The position numbers and the translations under genes are program-made. Of a DNA stretch of 41,902 nucleotides, positions 39,380 through 41,902 are shown piece after piece. Below the pieces are notes generated by a model. That model worked only from the letters and a program-made list of their open reading frames with translations, was not told the DNA's origin and ran no database searches. Each line of letters begins with the position of its first letter. The stretch's first letter is position 1. The stretch spans positions 1 through 41,902 of the forward strand of contig CAJOLL010000007.1 of NCBI GenBank assembly GCA_905235455.1, given 5' to 3'. This stretch comes from an uncultured Clostridia bacterium. Lineage in GTDB: Bacteria; Bacillota; Clostridia; Saccharofermentanales; Saccharofermentanaceae.

Positions 39380-41902
39380 ATGGTGCGTCCCATCAAGCAG
39401 GGAAGAGCAGAGAGAATGTCTTATTCTCATATCGACGAAGTCATCGAAGTCCCGGATCTTATTGAAGTACAGAAGAATTCCTATAAGTGGTTCCTCGACG
39501 AGGGCCTCATGGAAGTACTTGAAGAAGTATCTCCGATCAGAGACTTTTCGGGTGATATGGAATTATCCTTCGTTGGCAAGGAGTTCGATATCGATAACCC
39601 GGCAAACACAATTGAGCAGTGTAAGGAAAAGGACTGCAATTTCGCAGCTCCGCTCAAAGTAAAAGTTCGCCTTTTGAATAAACGTACCGGTAAGGTGGAA
39701 GACCAGGATGTCTTCATCGGTGATTTCCCGATCATGACCGAACATGGTACATTTATCATCAACGGTGCTGAGCGTGTTATCATCAGCCAGCTTGTCCGTT
39801 CCCCGGGTGCGTATTTTGACGTTATCCATGATAAATCCGATGCTTATCTTTATACCTCACAGGTCATCCCGAACCGTGGTGCCTGGCTGGAGTATGAGAC
39901 TGATGTCAACGGCGTTATCTACGTCCGTGTAGACCGTGCAAGAAAGTTCCCGCTGACCGTTTTCCTGCGTTCTCTGGGTATCGGCACAAACGAAGAACTC
40001 ATTGACCTTTTCGGCGACGAGAAGTTCCTGACGGAAACGATTGCGAAAGATCCTTCCCGCTCCCGTGAGGAAGGTCTTGCCGAGCTTTACCACAAGCTCC
40101 GTCCGGGTGAGCCGACATCTCTCGAAGGTGCGGAATCCCTGCTTAACGGCATGTTCTTCGATCCGAAGAGATATGATCTGGCACGCGTAGGTATTTATAA
40201 ACTGAATAAGAAGCTGTCCCTGGCTTCCCGTATCAAGGGGCACAAGGCAGTTTCCGACATCGTTACCGACGATGGCGAAGTTCTCCTTAAGGCCGGTGAG
40301 ATCATCACCTCCGACAAGGCTTGGGAGATCCAGGATGCCGGTATTAATGAAGTATATGTATATCCGATTACTAAGATCGGTGATGCGGACAGAATCTCCG
40401 ATCAGCCGTTCAAAGTCATCGGTAATGCCCGTGTGGACGCTGACAAGTTCATCCGCGCCAGTTTCTCCGCAAAAGAACTCAAGGGCTTCGATATCAACGA
40501 GACCCCTGTCAATGAAATGGTCCGCACCAAGATCCTGCGCGGTATCATCGCTGATGTCCGTTCTACTGCCAAGAAGACCGAATATGCCGAAAAGCTCATG
40601 GAAGCTCTCCGCGCCCAGGTCACAGAGCTCATGCCGAAGCACCTCGTATTCGAGGATATCGTTGCTTCCGTCAGCTACCTGCTCGGTCTGCAGTACGGTG
40701 TAGGTACCAGAGATAACATCGACCATCTCGGTAATCGTCGTATCCGTTCTGTCGGGGAACTCCTCCAGAACCAGATCCGTATCGGTTTCTCCCGTATGGA
40801 AAGAAATATCCGCGAGCGCATGAACGCCGCTTCCGACGAGGAACCGACGCATCCGAACCAGCTCGTAAATACCCGTCCGGTAAGTGCTGCCGTTAAGGAG
40901 TTCTTCGGATCCTCCCAGCTGTCCCAGTTCATGGATCAGCCGAACCCGCTGGCAGAACTTACTCATAAGCGTCGTCTGTCTGCTCTCGGTCCGGGCGGTC
41001 TTTCCCGTGACCGTGCCAACTTCGAAGTCCGTGACGTTCACTCCTCTCACTACGGCCGTATGTGCCCGATCGAGACACCTGAAGGTCCGAACATCGGTCT
41101 TATCAACTCCCTGGCCACATATGCAAAGGTTAACCACTATGGTTTCGTTGAGACACCTTACCGTGTTTACGATAAGGAGAACGGAGTAGTTACTGATGAA
41201 GTTGTTTATATGACAGCGGATAAGGAAGATAACTACAACATCGCACAGGCAAATGAGCCGATCGACGAGCAGGGCCATTTCATCAGCAAGAAGGTCGTCT
41301 GCCGTCACCTTGATCAGTTCATCGAGGTAGATCCGTCCGGTGTCGATTACATGGACGTATCTCCGAAGCAGCTCGTATCTGTTGCTACATCGCTTATCCC
41401 GTTCCTCGGAAACGACGATGCTAACCGTGCTCTCATGGGTTCCAACATGCAGCGCCAGGCAGTACCGCTCATCAAGCCGGAAGCACCGATCATCGGTACC
41501 GGTATGGAGTATCGTGCAGCGAAGGACTCCGGCGTATGTAAGGTAGCAAAAGAAGACGGTCAGGTAACATTCGTTTCCGCCGACAAGATCGTAGTTACCT
41601 CCTCTGACGGTAAGGAGCATGAATACAACCTTACCAAGTACCAGAGATCCAATCAGAGCACCTGCATCAACCAGCGCCCGATCGTAAGAATGGGTGAAGA
41701 GGTCAAGAAGGGCGATGTTATCGCGGATGGTCCTTCCACCGAGAACGGTGAGCTGGCTCTCGGTAAGAACGTTCTCATCGGATTTATGACCTGGGAAGGT
41801 TACAACTACGAGGACGCCGTTCTTATCAACGAGCGTATGGTACGTGATGATGTTTACACATCCATCCATATTGAAGAATATGAGTGTGAAGCCCGTGACA
41901 CA
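39380..41902 (+). CDS. rpoB: RNA polymerase beta subunit (3' end beyond window)
   Basis: The frame stays open from ATG 39380 to the window edge, 841 codons, roughly the first two thirds of the protein. The N-terminus reads [25 protein letters not shown]. The rifampicin-binding cluster is [20 protein letters not shown] followed by [14 protein letters not shown]; the positions usually changed in resistance (E. coli D516, H526, S531 numbering) are the sensitive residues, while PNPLAE differs from the enteric NNPLSE as in other Firmicutes. RYHVHS-type motifs such as [26 protein letters not shown] follow. GAGGTG lies about 8 bases before the ATG. Confidence 0.98.
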   Translation, partial: MVRPIKQGRAERMSYSHIDEVIEVPDLIEVQKNSYKWFLDEGLMEVLEEVSPIRDFSGDMELSFVGKEFDIDNPANTIEQCKEKDCNFAAPLKVKVRLLNKRTGKVEDQDVFIGDFPIMTEHGTFIINGAERVIISQLVRSPGAYFDVIHDKSDAYLYTSQVIPNRGAWLEYETDVNGVIYVRVDRARKFPLTVFLRSLGIGTNEELIDLFGDEKFLTETIAKDPSRSREEGLAELYHKLRPGEPTSLEGAESLLNGMFFDPKRYDLARVGIYKLNKKLSLASRIKGHKAVSDIVTDDGEVLLKAGEIITSDKAWEIQDAGINEVYVYPITKIGDADRISDQPFKVIGNARVDADKFIRASFSAKELKGFDINETPVNEMVRTKILRGIIADVRSTAKKTEYAEKLMEALRAQVTELMPKHLVFEDIVASVSYLLGLQYGVGTRDNIDHLGNRRIRSVGELLQNQIRIGFSRMERNIRERMNAASDEEPTHPNQLVNTRPVSAAVKEFFGSSQLSQFMDQPNPLAELTHKRRLSALGPGGLSRDRANFEVRDVHSSHYGRMCPIETPEGPNIGLINSLATYAKVNHYGFVETPYRVYDKENGVVTDEVVYMTADKEDNYNIAQANEPIDEQGHFISKKVVCRHLDQFIEVDPSGVDYMDVSPKQLVSVATSLIPFLGNDDANRALMGSNMQRQAVPLIKPEAPIIGTGMEYRAAKDSGVCKVAKEDGQVTFVSADKIVVTSSDGKEHEYNLTKYQRSNQSTCINQRPIVRMGEEVKKGDVIADGPSTENGELALGKNVLIGFMTWEGYNYEDAVLINERMVRDDVYTSIHIEEYECEARDT

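Noticed and set aside
39857-41869. 670-codon open frame on the minus strand opposite rpoB
   Set aside because: It is fully antisense to a highly conserved gene; long antisense frames arise from codon bias. No ribosome site, signal or recognisable domain is present.

Overview
The window looks like chromosomal DNA of an anaerobic Clostridia-type Bacillota, probably a gut or rumen commensal. The basis is gene content: a sodium-pumping biotin decarboxylase, a CD1871A-type CxxC micro-protein, a VTC/DUF4956/Cthe_2159-type cluster, sortase-built pili, and low-GC Gram-positive style ribosome sites and promoters. No species is assigned. I see no tRNA, rRNA, insertion sequence, prophage or CRISPR array.

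Layout. 1-2009: 3' part of a membrane biotin decarboxylase operon (delta/gamma subunit, biotin carrier, beta subunit); the beta-subunit gene is frameshifted by an exact 7-bp tandem duplication. 2065-6961 (minus): a five-gene operon, VTC polyphosphate-polymerase-like protein, DUF4956 membrane protein, secreted Cthe_2159-like beta-helix protein, OmpR-family regulator and histidine kinase, headed by a CiaR/PmrA-like direct repeat. 7086-7919: a NADAR-domain protein. 8064-15383: a complete sortase pilus operon (signal-peptidase-like protein with altered catalytic motifs, FctA-containing adhesin, backbone pilin, class C sortase, minor pilin, second sortase). 15577-16923 (minus): glutamate dehydrogenase.

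17284-28715 holds polyamine genes: nspC, a carboxynorspermidine-synthase-type dehydrogenase, speB, speE, speA and speD. They make agmatine, putrescine and spermidine by two apparently parallel routes. Interleaved are a frameshifted zinc-ribbon membrane protein, a thioredoxin/CxxC/4Fe-4S redox trio and an unknown four-helix membrane protein. 29302-30231 is a cysteine synthase. 30729-33663 (minus) carries nadB, nadC and a maf gene containing an 18-bp minisatellite. 33882-39161 carries an unknown membrane protein, a hemolysin-III-type protein, an M1 peptidase lipoprotein and a parvulin-like foldase. From 39380 to the right edge is rpoB, incomplete, behind its own promoter and a structured leader.

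The main genome-scale signal is a dispersed short motif, RGTGCTTTTS. Its 8-bp core GTGCTTTT (or AAAAGCAC) was counted 26 times by eye, against about 1.3 expected by base composition, and it is about five times denser between genes than inside them. Other unexplained structures are a TAGGATCAAA array with competing hairpins and a CsoR-like palindrome downstream of cysK, and a multi-hairpin segment upstream of speD.
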